Below are positions 30,913-38,823 of a stretch of 64,000 nucleotides of DNA, piece after piece (the stretch's first letter is position 1; each line of letters starts with the position of its first letter). The stretch spans positions 1-64,000 of the forward strand of contig JACKER010000021.1 of the NCBI GenBank assembly GCA_020632925.1, written 5' to 3'. The notes beneath the pieces are model-generated. The model was not told the origin of the DNA, made no database searches, and saw only the letters and a list, made by a program, of their open reading frames with translations. The translations under genes were made by a program, and so were the position numbers. The stretch is from Alphaproteobacteria bacterium. GTDB lineage: Bacteria > Myxococcota_A > UBA796 > GCA-2862545.

Positions 30913-32136
30913 GTGGATCCAACCTTCCCCACCCGGCTCGTCCACCTCGACGCCGCCCGCGCGCGGTGGGGCGATCGCGTCGACCGGCTCACCCCCGCCT
31001 TCTTTCGCGGAGATCCGCTGGCGGACGAAGCGTTGGCCGCGATCGACGCGATGGGCGGCGCCGGGTGGCGCGCGCTCGACCGTGCCCTGCGCGACGGCAT
31101 CGACGCGGTGGAGGGAGCCCCGGAGCCCCTGCGCGCGCTGTTCGCCCGCCTCGACCACGTACCGCCCTGGGTGGACTGGGCGCGGATCGACCGCGCGGGC
31201 CGCCTGCTGTTCCGCGCGGGTCCGGCCGGGGGCATCGTGCTCGCCGCGCGCTGCCTCATCGCCGGCTACTGCTCGCCGGCCGGCAACAAGCCGCTGGTGC
31301 TCACCGGGCGCGTGGCAGGCCCGGAGCTCTCCCACCGCCTGGCGGAGACGGGGCGCTTCGTCACGGCGGTCTGCGAGCCGCACGGGCTGCGTCGGTCGGG
31401 CGAGGGCTTCCGCGTCACGGTGCGGGTCCGGCTGATGCACGCGCGGGTCCGCGCGCTCTGCGCCGCCGATCCGCGCTGGCGGGAGCGGGACTGGGGCGTG
31501 CCGCTCAACCAGCGCGATCTGCTCGCCACGCACCTGCTGTTCTCGATCGTGTTCGCGGACGGCCTGCGCTGCTTCGGGCTGGACGTGGACCGGGACCTCT
31601 GCGAGGACTGGCTGCATCTCTGGCGCTACGCGTCCACGCTGATGGGCGTCGAGCCCGACCTGCTCCCCGCGACCGAGCGGGAGGCCACCGAGCTCGCGCT
31701 GTTGATCCGCGCCACCGAGGGGCCGCCGGACGAGGACGCGCGCCGCCTCACCGAGGCCATGCTCGCCTCCCCCAACATGGCCCGCTGGCCCGGCGGACGT
31801 CGCGTGGCGGAGGGGATGTGCCGTGCGCTGCTCGGCGAGGAGGCCTCCGACGGCCTCGAGCTCCCGCGCACGCCCACCCGTCACGCCGTCCGCGCGCTCT
31901 CCTGGGTCGTCGGGCCCATCGACCGGGCGGCGAGCCGGATCCCCGTGCTGGAGCGGCGCCTGGTGGACCGGGGACACCGCGCCTGGCGCGCCGCGATCGC
32001 CGAGAGCGCCGCGGGACTCCCCCTGCGCTGGCGACCGCCGGAGGCCCTGCGTCAGCAGGCGGAGCCGCCTACCTTCAGGCCCGCGACGAGCGCCTCGACC
32101 GTGGCGCCGAGCACCGCCTCGTCGAAGTTGCCGTAG
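30913..32136 (+). CDS. DUF2236 protein, Lcp/MpaB oxygenase-like
   Basis: 407 aa. Helical protein with the DUF2236 core, also called the oxygenase MpaB or latex-clearing-protein domain: PPWVDWARIDRAGRLLFRAG, GRFVTAVCEPHGLRRSGEGF and the heme-ligand region VRVRLMHARVR (the His in RLMHA matches the axial heme His of Lcp). In Lcp this domain cleaves poly-isoprene oxidatively; most homologues have other or unknown substrates. Start at GTG 30913 is preferred over the ATG at 30889, which lacks a ribosome site and lies inside the divergent start codon. The last 35 residues are low complexity. Confidence 0.75.
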   Translation: MDPTFPTRLVHLDAARARWGDRVDRLTPAFFRGDPLADEALAAIDAMGGAGWRALDRALRDGIDAVEGAPEPLRALFARLDHVPPWVDWARIDRAGRLLFRAGPAGGIVLAARCLIAGYCSPAGNKPLVLTGRVAGPELSHRLAETGRFVTAVCEPHGLRRSGEGFRVTVRVRLMHARVRALCAADPRWRERDWGVPLNQRDLLATHLLFSIVFADGLRCFGLDVDRDLCEDWLHLWRYASTLMGVEPDLLPATEREATELALLIRATEGPPDEDARRLTEAMLASPNMARWPGGRRVAEGMCRALLGEEASDGLELPRTPTRHAVRALSWVVGPIDRAASRIPVLERRLVDRGHRAWRAAIAESAAGLPLRWRPPEALRQQAEPPTFRPATSASTVAPSTASSKLP

Positions 32137-32726
32137 AGCATCGCCCGGCCACCGTCGAACACGTAGGTCGGAGAACCCTGGATGCGCAGCCGCTCGCGCT
32201 CCTGGTGGTCCTCGAACAGCGCCGCGAGCGCGCTGCCGTCGTCCAGCCGGGCCTCGATCGGCCCGCGGGCGAGCCCGAGCTCCTCCGCGACCTCGAGCTG
32301 GACCGTGCGTCGGGCGATGTTCCGGTTCTCGACGAACATCGCGCAGCGCAGCCGCCACTGGTACGCCGCGGCCGTCCCCTCGGACACCTCGCCGGACGCC
32401 TCCCCGGCGAGCACGGCCTTGATCGGCGCGCCCGCGGCCCAGCTCGACGACGGCGGATCGGTGCGCCACACCTCGCCCGTCACCTCCGGGTGCCCGTGCT
32501 CGGCGGCGATGCGAGCCGTCGCCTCCACCCGACCCTGCACCCCGCCCTTCGACCAGGCGCCGCGCGAGAAGCGCTCGGGCACCGAGCCGAACACCGGCAC
32601 CACCCGGTAGTCGACGGCGAGCACGTCGCCATGACGCGCGAGCAGCGCATCCAGCTTGCGCTGGGCGACGAAGGCCCAGACGCACATGGGGTCCGACCAG
32701 TAGCCGAAGGACACGGACCGCGACAC
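32052..32726 (-). CDS. DsbA-family thioredoxin-fold protein lacking the second active-site Cys
   Basis: 224 aa. FrnE/DsbA/HCCA-isomerase-like thioredoxin fold: the active-site position reads DPMCVWAF (Cys15) where DsbA/FrnE proteins have D-x-x-CPWC, so only one Cys remains. The cis-Pro loop GSPTYVF and the 'GTAAAYQWRLRCAMFVENRNIA' helical insert are intact. No signal peptide, so it is probably cytoplasmic, like FrnE or 2-hydroxychromene-2-carboxylate isomerase. Start at GTG 32726 with GGAGG 5 nt upstream. It overlaps the convergent DUF2236 gene by 85 bp, an unusually long tail overlap. Confidence 0.78.
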   Translation of the reverse strand: MSRSVSFGYWSDPMCVWAFVAQRKLDALLARHGDVLAVDYRVVPVFGSVPERFSRGAWSKGGVQGRVEATARIAAEHGHPEVTGEVWRTDPPSSSWAAGAPIKAVLAGEASGEVSEGTAAAYQWRLRCAMFVENRNIARRTVQLEVAEELGLARGPIEARLDDGSALAALFEDHQERERLRIQGSPTYVFDGGRAMLYGNFDEAVLGATVEALVAGLKVGGSAC

Positions 32727-32746
32727 GAGCGCCTCCCGGGCCGCAC

Positions 32747-33430
32747 CTATGCGCGGCGGCGACGACGAGCCAGCGCGAGTGCCAGCGCCACGGCCGGCAC
32801 CGCAAGGCCCACGGGAGACGCGCCGGTGGCGCAGGAGCACTGGTTCACCACGCGGGTCCCCAGGTCGTCGCTCGCGTTCCGCGGATCGGTGCCGCGGGCC
32901 TGCTCGAGCCCATCGGCGACGCCGCCACCATCGGTGTCCTTCTGGCGCGGATCGAGCCCGAGCTCCGCCTCCTGGGTGTCCGTGAGGCCGTCTCCGTCGG
33001 TGTCCGCCAGGGTCGGATCGGTGTGGCGACGCCAGCGCTCCTCCCCGTCGGACCAACCGTCGCCGTCGCTGTCCGCGCGCAGCGGGTCGGTCCCGGCCCA
33101 GCGGACCTCCACCCCGTCGTCGAGCTCGTCGCCGTCGCTGTCCTGGTAGAGCGGGTCGGTCCCGAGGTCGGCCTCGACGCCGTCCGACAACCCGTCTCCG
33201 TCGGTGTCGCGCAGCCAGGGCGACGTCCCGTCGAGCTGCTCGCGGAAGTCGGCGACCCCGTCCCGATCGAGGTCCGCCACCACCATCACCGCGGCCACCG
33301 CGCCCAGCGACAGCATCGCGCCCAGGACCGCGGCGATCGCGACCGATCCGGTCCATGCCACCGCCCCCAGCAGCACGCGCCTGCGGAGCTCGGGGTCGTA
33401 CGGATCGAGGAGACGGTCGCGCCAGGCCAT
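32747..33430 (-). CDS. Calcium-binding (thrombospondin type-3-like) repeat protein with C-terminal sorting-like tail
   Basis: 227 aa. One membrane segment near residues 20-45, then six repeats of the D-x-D-x-DGxxD type (DLDRDGVADFREQ, DTDGDGLSDGVEAD, DSDGDGWSDGEE ...) that bind calcium. The end, CSCATGASPVGLAVPAVALALALARRRRRA, has Cys-containing motif, hydrophobic stretch and Arg tail in the manner of MYXO-CTERM-type signals, so a surface location is likely. ATG 33430 has GGAGG 6 nt upstream. It is divergent from the four-paralog array. Function unknown. Confidence 0.72.
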   Translation of the reverse strand: MAWRDRLLDPYDPELRRRVLLGAVAWTGSVAIAAVLGAMLSLGAVAAVMVVADLDRDGVADFREQLDGTSPWLRDTDGDGLSDGVEADLGTDPLYQDSDGDELDDGVEVRWAGTDPLRADSDGDGWSDGEERWRRHTDPTLADTDGDGLTDTQEAELGLDPRQKDTDGGGVADGLEQARGTDPRNASDDLGTRVVNQCSCATGASPVGLAVPAVALALALARRRRRA

Positions 33431-33490
33431 GGGAACCTCCTCCGATCCCATGTCCCGGGAGCGCTGGGCCCGACCTCCCCGGGACAGCGC

Positions 33491-33526
33491 GTGTCACCGC
33501 GACACCCACGTCGCGATCGGGGTGTC
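33491..33526 (+). promoter_or_regulatory. Candidate enhancer-protein sites upstream of the sigma-54 promoter
   Basis: GTGTC-ACCGC-GACAC (33491-33505) is a 5-bp dyad, followed by another GGTGTC at 33521. These lie about 55-90 bp upstream of the -12 element at 33579, where sigma-54 activators usually bind. The match is only by spacing and symmetry; no activator gene is in the window. Confidence 0.25.
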
Positions 33527-33564
33527 CCTGGCCGGCTCCCTACGGTAGAACCGGGTCAATGGCC

Positions 33565-33579
33565 TGGCACGAGGGTTGC
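33565..33579 (+). promoter_or_regulatory. Sigma-54 (RpoN) promoter of the four-paralog operon
   Basis: TGGCACG-AGGG-TTGC matches the sigma-54 consensus TGGCAC(G)-N4-TTGC exactly with the right spacing of the GG and GC pairs. The predicted start is near 33591, 14 nt before the ATG at 33605, and the GGAGG ribosome site (33595-33599) fits in that short leader. Confidence 0.75.
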
Positions 33580-33604
33580 GATCCAACCCCCTCCGGAGGC
33601 GACG

Positions 33605-34396
33605 ATGTGGTGGATGCTGGCTGCGCAGGCGGAGGCCGACGTGGCCTTCACGACGGGGTCGACGTGCGGGATCGCCGAGCTCGGGTCCACCATGCCCGCG
33701 GACGGCGACACGGACGTGCTCCCCGACGCGGTGATCACCATCGTGCACGAGCTGGCGGAGGGCTCGAGACCGTGCGGTGGTGGGTTCTTCGAGGGCGAGC
33801 TCTCCGGTGAGCAGGTGGGGCCCGTCGCGTTCACCCTCACCGCCGATCCCGCGCAGATGGTGTTCACGCTGGTCCCCGAGGAGCCGCTCGTGGTGGGCGA
33901 GACGTACCAGCTCCAGGGCAACGCGTCGGGCGGCCCCGTGTCGATCCGCTTCACCGTCGGCGAAGGCGGGCTCGAGATGACCGAGCCGCCGTCCGACGTG
34001 CAGCTCGACGCCAACGTGCAGTGCGGCGCGTTCTCCTTCACCACCCTCGATCACGCCATCCAGTTCGATCGCCCGCGACGGGGCCTGCTCCAGACCCAGG
34101 TGCTGACCGACGGGATCTCCGCGGGCTGGCAGACGCGAGCCGCGATCGACGGCCGCACCGAGTACACCGGGACCACCGACGTGCTGGGCGGCGGCCACGA
34201 ATACTGCCTGGGCGTCCGCCTGGTCGACGAGCTCGGTGAGGTGGTGTGGGAGGTCGATGGTGGCTGTGTCTCCACGGACCCGTGTCCGCCGGAGCAGCGG
34301 ACCGGAGGGGGGTGCAGTACGGTGGGAGGGGGGCTCGGTGCGCCATGGCTGGGCGTTCTCGTGCTCTCGCTCTCTCGTCGGAGGAAGACGTGCTGA
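33605..34396 (+). CDS. Exported Ig-like protein, paralog 1 of 4
   Basis: 263 aa. Short signal peptide, a Big_5/SbsA-like Ig domain (about 25-115: STMPADGDTDVLPDAVITIVHE ... VFTLVPEEPLVVGETYQL), a second beta domain (about 118-215), then GGGCSTVGGG, a hydrophobic helix and RRRKTC. That C-terminal triad resembles MYXO-CTERM/GlyGly-CTERM sorting signals, so the protein is probably processed and held at the outer surface. ATG with GGAGG 5 nt upstream. The last codon and stop (TGC TGA) are shared with the GTG start of paralog 2 through a 7-nt overlap. No function known. Confidence 0.82.
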   Translation: MWWMLAAQAEADVAFTTGSTCGIAELGSTMPADGDTDVLPDAVITIVHELAEGSRPCGGGFFEGELSGEQVGPVAFTLTADPAQMVFTLVPEEPLVVGETYQLQGNASGGPVSIRFTVGEGGLEMTEPPSDVQLDANVQCGAFSFTTLDHAIQFDRPRRGLLQTQVLTDGISAGWQTRAAIDGRTEYTGTTDVLGGGHEYCLGVRLVDELGEVVWEVDGGCVSTDPCPPEQRTGGGCSTVGGGLGAPWLGVLVLSLSRRRKTC

Positions 34397-35166
34397 TCTC
34401 GTTGACCATCTCGTCCGCGTCGGCTCTCGGGACCACCGAGCCCTGTGACGTCCCGGTGTTGAGCACCACGCTGCCGGCGGACGGCGACGTCGGCGTGCTG
34501 CCCGACGCGGTCATCACGTTGGTCTTCCACGCCAGCGGCGGCGCCTGCGCCCCCGCGACCTTCGGTGGGACCCTGACCCGAGCGTCCGACGGGGTGGAGG
34601 TCCCGTTCGGCACCATGTCCGACGCCGCCGGGCTGGTCGTCACCATCGTCCCCGAGGAGCCGCTCGAGGTCGGCCAGACCTACGAGGTGGCCGGCGAGGT
34701 CTTCGAGTTCGTCGTCCGGTTCGAGGTCGGCGAGGAGGGACTGCCCATGACGGCGGAGCCCTCGGACCTCTCCATCGAGGCAACCGCCTCGTGCGATCCG
34801 CTCGAGCTCACCATGCTACGGGAGGTGGTCACGTTCGACGCGCTCGGGCGTGGCCTGCTCCAGACGCGGCTCGCGAGGGACGGCGCGTTCGGCGACTGGA
34901 CGACGCGTGCGGCGCTCGGCGACGACACCACCTACATCCTGACCGACACCCTGCTGGGGTCCGGCGGGGAACACTGCTTCGGCGTCCGCCTGCTCGACGA
35001 GACGGGCGAGGTGGTCTGGACCGTCGACGACGCCGGGTGCGCCAGCACCGACGCCTGTCCGCCTCCCGAGGAGGAGTCGCGTGGCTGCTCGACGGCGGGT
35101 GGCGCCGGCGGCTCCGTCCTGCCCCTCCTTCTGCTCGCGTTTCGGCGGAGGCGGACGAGGTGCTGA
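34390..35166 (+). CDS. Exported Ig-like protein, paralog 2 of 4
   Basis: 258 aa. Same layout as the gene before it: short hydrophobic leader (VLISLTISSASALG), Ig-like domain starting at STTLPADGDVGVLPDAVITL, second beta domain with 'RGLLQTRLARDG' and 'GEHCFGVRLLDETGEVVW', then GCSTAGGAGG, hydrophobic stretch and RRRRTRC. GTG start is fixed by the conserved 7-nt overlap GTGCTGA with the previous gene. A longer reading frame upstream was rejected because it lacks a signal peptide and lies inside paralog 1. Cys pairs in the second domain are shared by all four. Confidence 0.82.
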   Translation: MLISLTISSASALGTTEPCDVPVLSTTLPADGDVGVLPDAVITLVFHASGGACAPATFGGTLTRASDGVEVPFGTMSDAAGLVVTIVPEEPLEVGQTYEVAGEVFEFVVRFEVGEEGLPMTAEPSDLSIEATASCDPLELTMLREVVTFDALGRGLLQTRLARDGAFGDWTTRAALGDDTTYILTDTLLGSGGEHCFGVRLLDETGEVVWTVDDAGCASTDACPPPEEESRGCSTAGGAGGSVLPLLLLAFRRRRTRC

Positions 35167-35948
35167 TCGCGTGGCTGGCCGTCGGCGCGCTGGCGACCAG
35201 CACGTCGGACACCGACACGACCTGCAGCCCCGCACGACTCCGGTCGAGCCTGCCCGAGGACGGTGACGTCGGGGTCCGGCCCGACGCGGTGATCACGCTG
35301 GTCTTCGACACGTCACCCCACTGCGGCGGCGCGTTCTTCTCCGGCACGCTGACCACCGCGGACACGGAGGTCGAGCTCCCGTTCGCGACCGAGACCGATC
35401 CAGCCGGCCGCGTGGTCACGCTCGTCCCCGACGATCCACTGGAGGTCGGCGAGCGATACCTCCTGAGCGGGGTCGTGCCCACCCGCGACGTCGTCATGGA
35501 CTTCGAGGTGGGCGAACAGGGGCTGCCGATGACCGATCCGCCGTCCGAGGTGACCCTGGGCGCGCAACCACGGTGCGAGGACTTCGCGTTCACGCACCTG
35601 GTGGAGACCGTGCGCTTCGATCGAACGCGCCGCGGCCTGCTGCAGACGAGGCTCACGACCGACGGCATCACCGGCCCGTGGACCACGCGCGCGGCGATCG
35701 GTCCGGAGACCACGCTCAGGTTCGAGGAGGACCTGATCGGTACGGGCCACGAGCACTGCCTCGGCGCGAGGCTGCTCGACGAGGTGGGCGAGGTGGTGTG
35801 GGTCGAGGAGGAGGTGGTTGCGTGCGCCTCCACGACGGCTTGCCCGGCGACCTCGGCGTCCGGGGGATGTTCGACGACCGGCCGGTCCGGCGCAGCGCTC
35901 GCTCCCCTCGTCTTGCTGGCGCTGCGGCGACGGAGGGCGCGATGCTGA
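35160..35948 (+). CDS. Exported Ig-like protein, paralog 3 of 4
   Basis: 262 aa. Leader VLIAWLAVGALATS, Ig-like domain from SSLPEDGDVGVRPDAVITL, second domain with 'RGLLQTRLTTDG' and 'HEHCLGARLLDEVGEVVW', then GGCSTTGRSG, a hydrophobic helix and RRRRARC. The GTG start overlaps the stop of paralog 2 by GTGCTGA. Pairwise the four genes share the same domain order and Cys positions but clearly differ in sequence, so the duplications are not recent. Confidence 0.82.
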   Translation: MLIAWLAVGALATSTSDTDTTCSPARLRSSLPEDGDVGVRPDAVITLVFDTSPHCGGAFFSGTLTTADTEVELPFATETDPAGRVVTLVPDDPLEVGERYLLSGVVPTRDVVMDFEVGEQGLPMTDPPSEVTLGAQPRCEDFAFTHLVETVRFDRTRRGLLQTRLTTDGITGPWTTRAAIGPETTLRFEEDLIGTGHEHCLGARLLDEVGEVVWVEEEVVACASTTACPATSASGGCSTTGRSGAALAPLVLLALRRRRARC

Positions 35949-36754
35949 TGTGGCTCGCCGCCCGAGCGTTCGCCCAGGGCTCACCGGCCGAGCCGTGCGG
36001 CCCACCGATGCTGCTCGGGACACTCCCGGCCGACGGCGACGCCGACGTGCTCCCGGCGGTGGTGATCACCATCGTGTTCCAGGCCGAGGGCGGCTCCAGC
36101 TGCGGGGGCGCCTTCTTCTTCGGCGAGCTCTGGGACGCCGACTTCACGACGCCTGTGGCGGCGGGGTTCCGTACCGACCCGACGGGGCTCGTGGTCACGA
36201 TGACGCCGGAAGCGCCGCTCGAGGTGGGCCAGGCCTACCACCTGTTCGGCGATGCCGCGAGCGGCCCGGTCGACGTGCAGTTCACCGTCGGGGAGGGCGG
36301 GCTCCCGATGACCGCGCCGGACGCGACGGTGGAGGTGGAGGCGCAACCGACCTGCGGATCGCTGCCCAGGACCACGCTCGTCCGCCGCGTGGTGCTGGAT
36401 GCGCCCAAGCGCGGGCTCCTCCAGGCCCGGACGTTGTCCGACGGGATCGCCGAGCCCTGGGTGACGCTCGGCCTGGTGGACGGCAGCACCACGACCTGGG
36501 AGGGCGTCAGCGACGTGCTCGGAGCGGGCCACGAGCACTGCGCCGAGGCCAGGCTGCTCGACGAGACCGGAGCCGAGGTGTGGGTGGTGACGGGGAGCTG
36601 CGCCGCCACCGAGCCGTGCCCCGAGCCCCTGCGCGAGGCCGAGGAGAGCGGTTGCTCGACCGTCGGGGGAGCCGGGCGGTGGCTCGCGCTGCTGCCGGCG
36701 CTGGTGGCACGGCGTCGCCGTCAGCCGCGAGCGGCTCGCAACCGCACCCGGTAG
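35942..36754 (+). CDS. Exported Ig-like protein, paralog 4 of 4
   Basis: 270 aa. ATG start overlaps the stop of paralog 3 (ATGCTGA). Leader MLMWLAARAFAQG, Ig-like domain GTLPADGDADVLPAVVITIVF, second domain with 'RGLLQARTLSDG' and 'HEHCAEARLLDETGAEVW', then SGCSTVGGAG, hydrophobic stretch and a longer basic tail (RRRRQPRAARNRTR) because no coupled gene follows. It overlaps the convergent membrane-protein gene by 34 bp. Last gene of the sigma-54 operon. Confidence 0.82.
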   Translation: MLMWLAARAFAQGSPAEPCGPPMLLGTLPADGDADVLPAVVITIVFQAEGGSSCGGAFFFGELWDADFTTPVAAGFRTDPTGLVVTMTPEAPLEVGQAYHLFGDAASGPVDVQFTVGEGGLPMTAPDATVEVEAQPTCGSLPRTTLVRRVVLDAPKRGLLQARTLSDGIAEPWVTLGLVDGSTTTWEGVSDVLGAGHEHCAEARLLDETGAEVWVVTGSCAATEPCPEPLREAEESGCSTVGGAGRWLALLPALVARRRRQPRAARNRTR

Positions 36755-37188
36755 AGCCGCTGCTGCTCGTCGCCCCATCCGAGCAGGACGCCGGGAGAGC
36801 GCTGGCGGGCCAGCTCGGAGATGGCCGCCACCTGGTCGCGGCTGGCGGAGAGCGTGCGGGGTGCACCGTCGTCGAGACACACCACCACAGCGCTGTTCCG
36901 CCCCACCTTCCCGTACACCCACCACACGCGGTGGGGTTCCGATTCGAACACACGGACCAGCTCCGAGCGGCGCACGGGCCATGAAGACCTCGCGTCGGCG
37001 CCCATCACCCACCCGATCGCGAGCGACCCGACACCGAAGAGCGCGAGCACGGCACCCCGACCGAGCGCGCCGGTCACCGTGGTGACCAGGCCACCGCCGA
37101 GCAGCCCGAGCCCGATGGCCGCGCAACCCAGCGCCATCAGCGCGCTCTGGACCGCCGTGGCTCGGACGCGGGACTCCAGGACCTCCAT
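36721..37188 (-). CDS. Two-helix membrane protein, unknown
   Basis: 155 aa. Two membrane segments (about 14-38 and 43-62) followed by a cytoplasmic domain of about 90 residues with a WWVYGKVGRNSAVVVCLDDG strand pattern and a basic end. GAGGGG precedes the ATG. No family recognised. Lies at the end of the paralog array, convergent with it, and 20 bp downstream of tlyA on the minus strand, so it may be the last gene of that operon. Confidence 0.65.
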   Translation of the reverse strand: MEVLESRVRATAVQSALMALGCAAIGLGLLGGGLVTTVTGALGRGAVLALFGVGSLAIGWVMGADARSSWPVRRSELVRVFESEPHRVWWVYGKVGRNSAVVVCLDDGAPRTLSASRDQVAAISELARQRSPGVLLGWGDEQQRLYRVRLRAARG

Positions 37189-37208
37189 CGCCCCCTCCCG
37201 CTCCGAGG

Positions 37209-37994
37209 TTAGCTGGCGGAGAGGTCCCCAGACTCCGCCTGTAGGATCGGCGAAGGGTCGCTCCCCCGGCGCAGCCAGAGGAAGTGCTCGACGTTCCCGG
37301 AGCGGGCGCCCGGGACTGCGGAGTCGGCCGCGCCCAGCACGGTGAAGCCCTGCGCCTCGGCGTCCGTGCGGACGCGGGCGATCGCGTCGGCCCGCGCTGC
37401 GTCGTCGCGCACCTTGCCGCCTCCGCCGACGTGCTCCCGGCCCACCTCGAACTGCGGCTTCACCAGGATCACCGCCTCCCCCTCGGGGCGCAGGAGGCGC
37501 GCCACCGCGGGCAGGATCAGCCGCAGCGAGATGAACGAGAGGTCGCCGACCAGCAGGTCCAACGGCTCACCGACCGTGTCGAGGTGCCGCGCGTTGACCC
37601 CCTCCATCACCACCACACGCGGATCGTCTCGGAGCCGCTCGTGGAGCAGGCCCTTGCCCACGTCCACCGCGTAGACCCTGGCCGCCCCCCGGTGCAGCAG
37701 GACCTCCGTGAAGCCGCCGGTGGAGGAGCCGAGGTCGGCGCACACCCGACCCTCGACCTCGGCGGGGAGCTGCTCGAGCGCCCCGAGCAGCTTGCGGGCG
37801 CCGCGCCCCACCCACTCGTGCTCCTCGCTCTTCAGCATCACGCCGCGATCCACGTCCACCTGGGCCGCCGCCTTGGTGACCGCGATCCCACCCACGAGGA
37901 CGCGGCCCTCCTCGATGAGCTCGCGCGCGCGCTGGCGGGAGGGGGCGAGCCCGCGCTCCACCACCCAGCGGTCGAGCCGGACCTTCTTGCCCAC
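37209..37994 (-). CDS. tlyA: TlyA family 2'-O-ribose RNA methyltransferase (hemolysin A-like)
   Basis: 261 aa. S4 RNA-binding domain (about 1-60, LDRWVVERGLAPSRQRARELI) followed by an FtsJ/RrmJ-like methyltransferase domain with SAM motif DLGSSTGGF (87-95). TlyA methylates cytidines in 16S and 23S rRNA and is linked to capreomycin sensitivity in mycobacteria; 'hemolysin' is a legacy name. GTG start 2 bp after the stop of ispA, so they are in one operon. Complete length. Confidence 0.9.
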   Translation of the reverse strand: MGKKVRLDRWVVERGLAPSRQRARELIEEGRVLVGGIAVTKAAAQVDVDRGVMLKSEEHEWVGRGARKLLGALEQLPAEVEGRVCADLGSSTGGFTEVLLHRGAARVYAVDVGKGLLHERLRDDPRVVVMEGVNARHLDTVGEPLDLLVGDLSFISLRLILPAVARLLRPEGEAVILVKPQFEVGREHVGGGGKVRDDAARADAIARVRTDAEAQGFTVLGAADSAVPGARSGNVEHFLWLRRGSDPSPILQAESGDLSAS

Positions 37995-37996
37995 GG

Positions 37997-38821
37997 TCAG
38001 ATCGCGCGGTCGACGACGCTGCGCGCGAGGGCCACCAGCGGCTCGGGCCGGGGGAGCGCCGCCACGGCCGCGATCGCGTCCTCCACCATCGCGCGGGCGC
38101 GCCGCTGCGTCTCCTCGACGCCGAGCAGTCGGACGAACGAGGGCGGGCCGTCGTCACCGGCGTCCTCGTCCGCGTCGAGCACGTCGTCCCAGAGCTGGAA
38201 CGCGAGGCCCACGGAGGCCCCGTACCGCTCGAGCGCGGCGCGCTGGTCGGCGCTCGCGCCGGCGCAGATCCCTCCGAGGACAGCCGCACACTGGAGCAAC
38301 GCACCCGTCTTGCCCGCGTGCAGGCGCGTCAGCGCGTCGAGCTCCGAGACCTGCCCGCCCATCCCGATGTCCGCGGCCTGCCCGGCCACCATGCCCTCAA
38401 ATCCGGCTGCGCGGGAGAGCGCGGCGACGCAGGCCACGATCGCGGCCGGCGGCAGCGGCGCGCGGGTGAGCACCTCGAAGGCGCGGGTCAGCAGCCCGTC
38501 GCCGACGAGCACCGCCGCGGCCTCGCCGAAGACCACGTGCGCCGTGGGGCGTCCCCTGCGCTCGTCGTCGTCGTCCATGCACGGCAGATCGTCGTGCACG
38601 AGCGAGTAGGTGTGGACGAGCTCGATCGCTGCCGCGGCGTGCAGCGCGGGCTCGGGGCCGGCACCGTCCGAGACGGCCTCGTGCGCGGCGAGCACCAGCA
38701 GCGGGCGCACGCGCTTGCCGCCCGTCTCGATCGGGTACCGCAGCGCCTCCGCGAAACGCTCGGGCCACGCACCCGCCACGGCCCCGGCGAGGGCCTGGTC
38801 CACGAGTTGGCGGCGGTCCAC
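37997..38821 (-). CDS. ispA: Polyprenyl (geranylgeranyl/farnesyl) diphosphate synthase
   Basis: 274 aa. Makes C15-C20 prenyl diphosphates from IPP and DMAPP/GPP. First Asp-rich motif in DDLPCMDDDD (77-86), second DDVLD (212-216), plus GGKRVRP and HTYSLVHDD. The chain-length determining residue cannot be judged with confidence, so farnesyl or geranylgeranyl synthase are both possible. GTG start 2 bp after the exbD stop. tlyA-ispA adjacency (with dxs or xseB) is common in bacteria; here the partner xseB is 5 kb away. Confidence 0.9.
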   Translation of the reverse strand: MDRRQLVDQALAGAVAGAWPERFAEALRYPIETGGKRVRPLLVLAAHEAVSDGAGPEPALHAAAAIELVHTYSLVHDDLPCMDDDDERRGRPTAHVVFGEAAAVLVGDGLLTRAFEVLTRAPLPPAAIVACVAALSRAAGFEGMVAGQAADIGMGGQVSELDALTRLHAGKTGALLQCAAVLGGICAGASADQRAALERYGASVGLAFQLWDDVLDADEDAGDDGPPSFVRLLGVEETQRRARAMVEDAIAAVAALPRPEPLVALARSVVDRAI

Positions 38822-38823
38822 GC

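Noticed and set aside
26595..33149. A 2184-codon open frame on the plus strand
   Set aside because: It runs antisense to the ATPase and S41 genes and through several others in a shadow frame. High GC removes stops; amino-acid content is Arg/Pro/Ala-rich without domain motifs.
36895..36955. tRNA-like TTCGAA stretch
   Set aside because: No cloverleaf arms can be drawn around it; it lies inside the membrane-protein gene on the minus strand.
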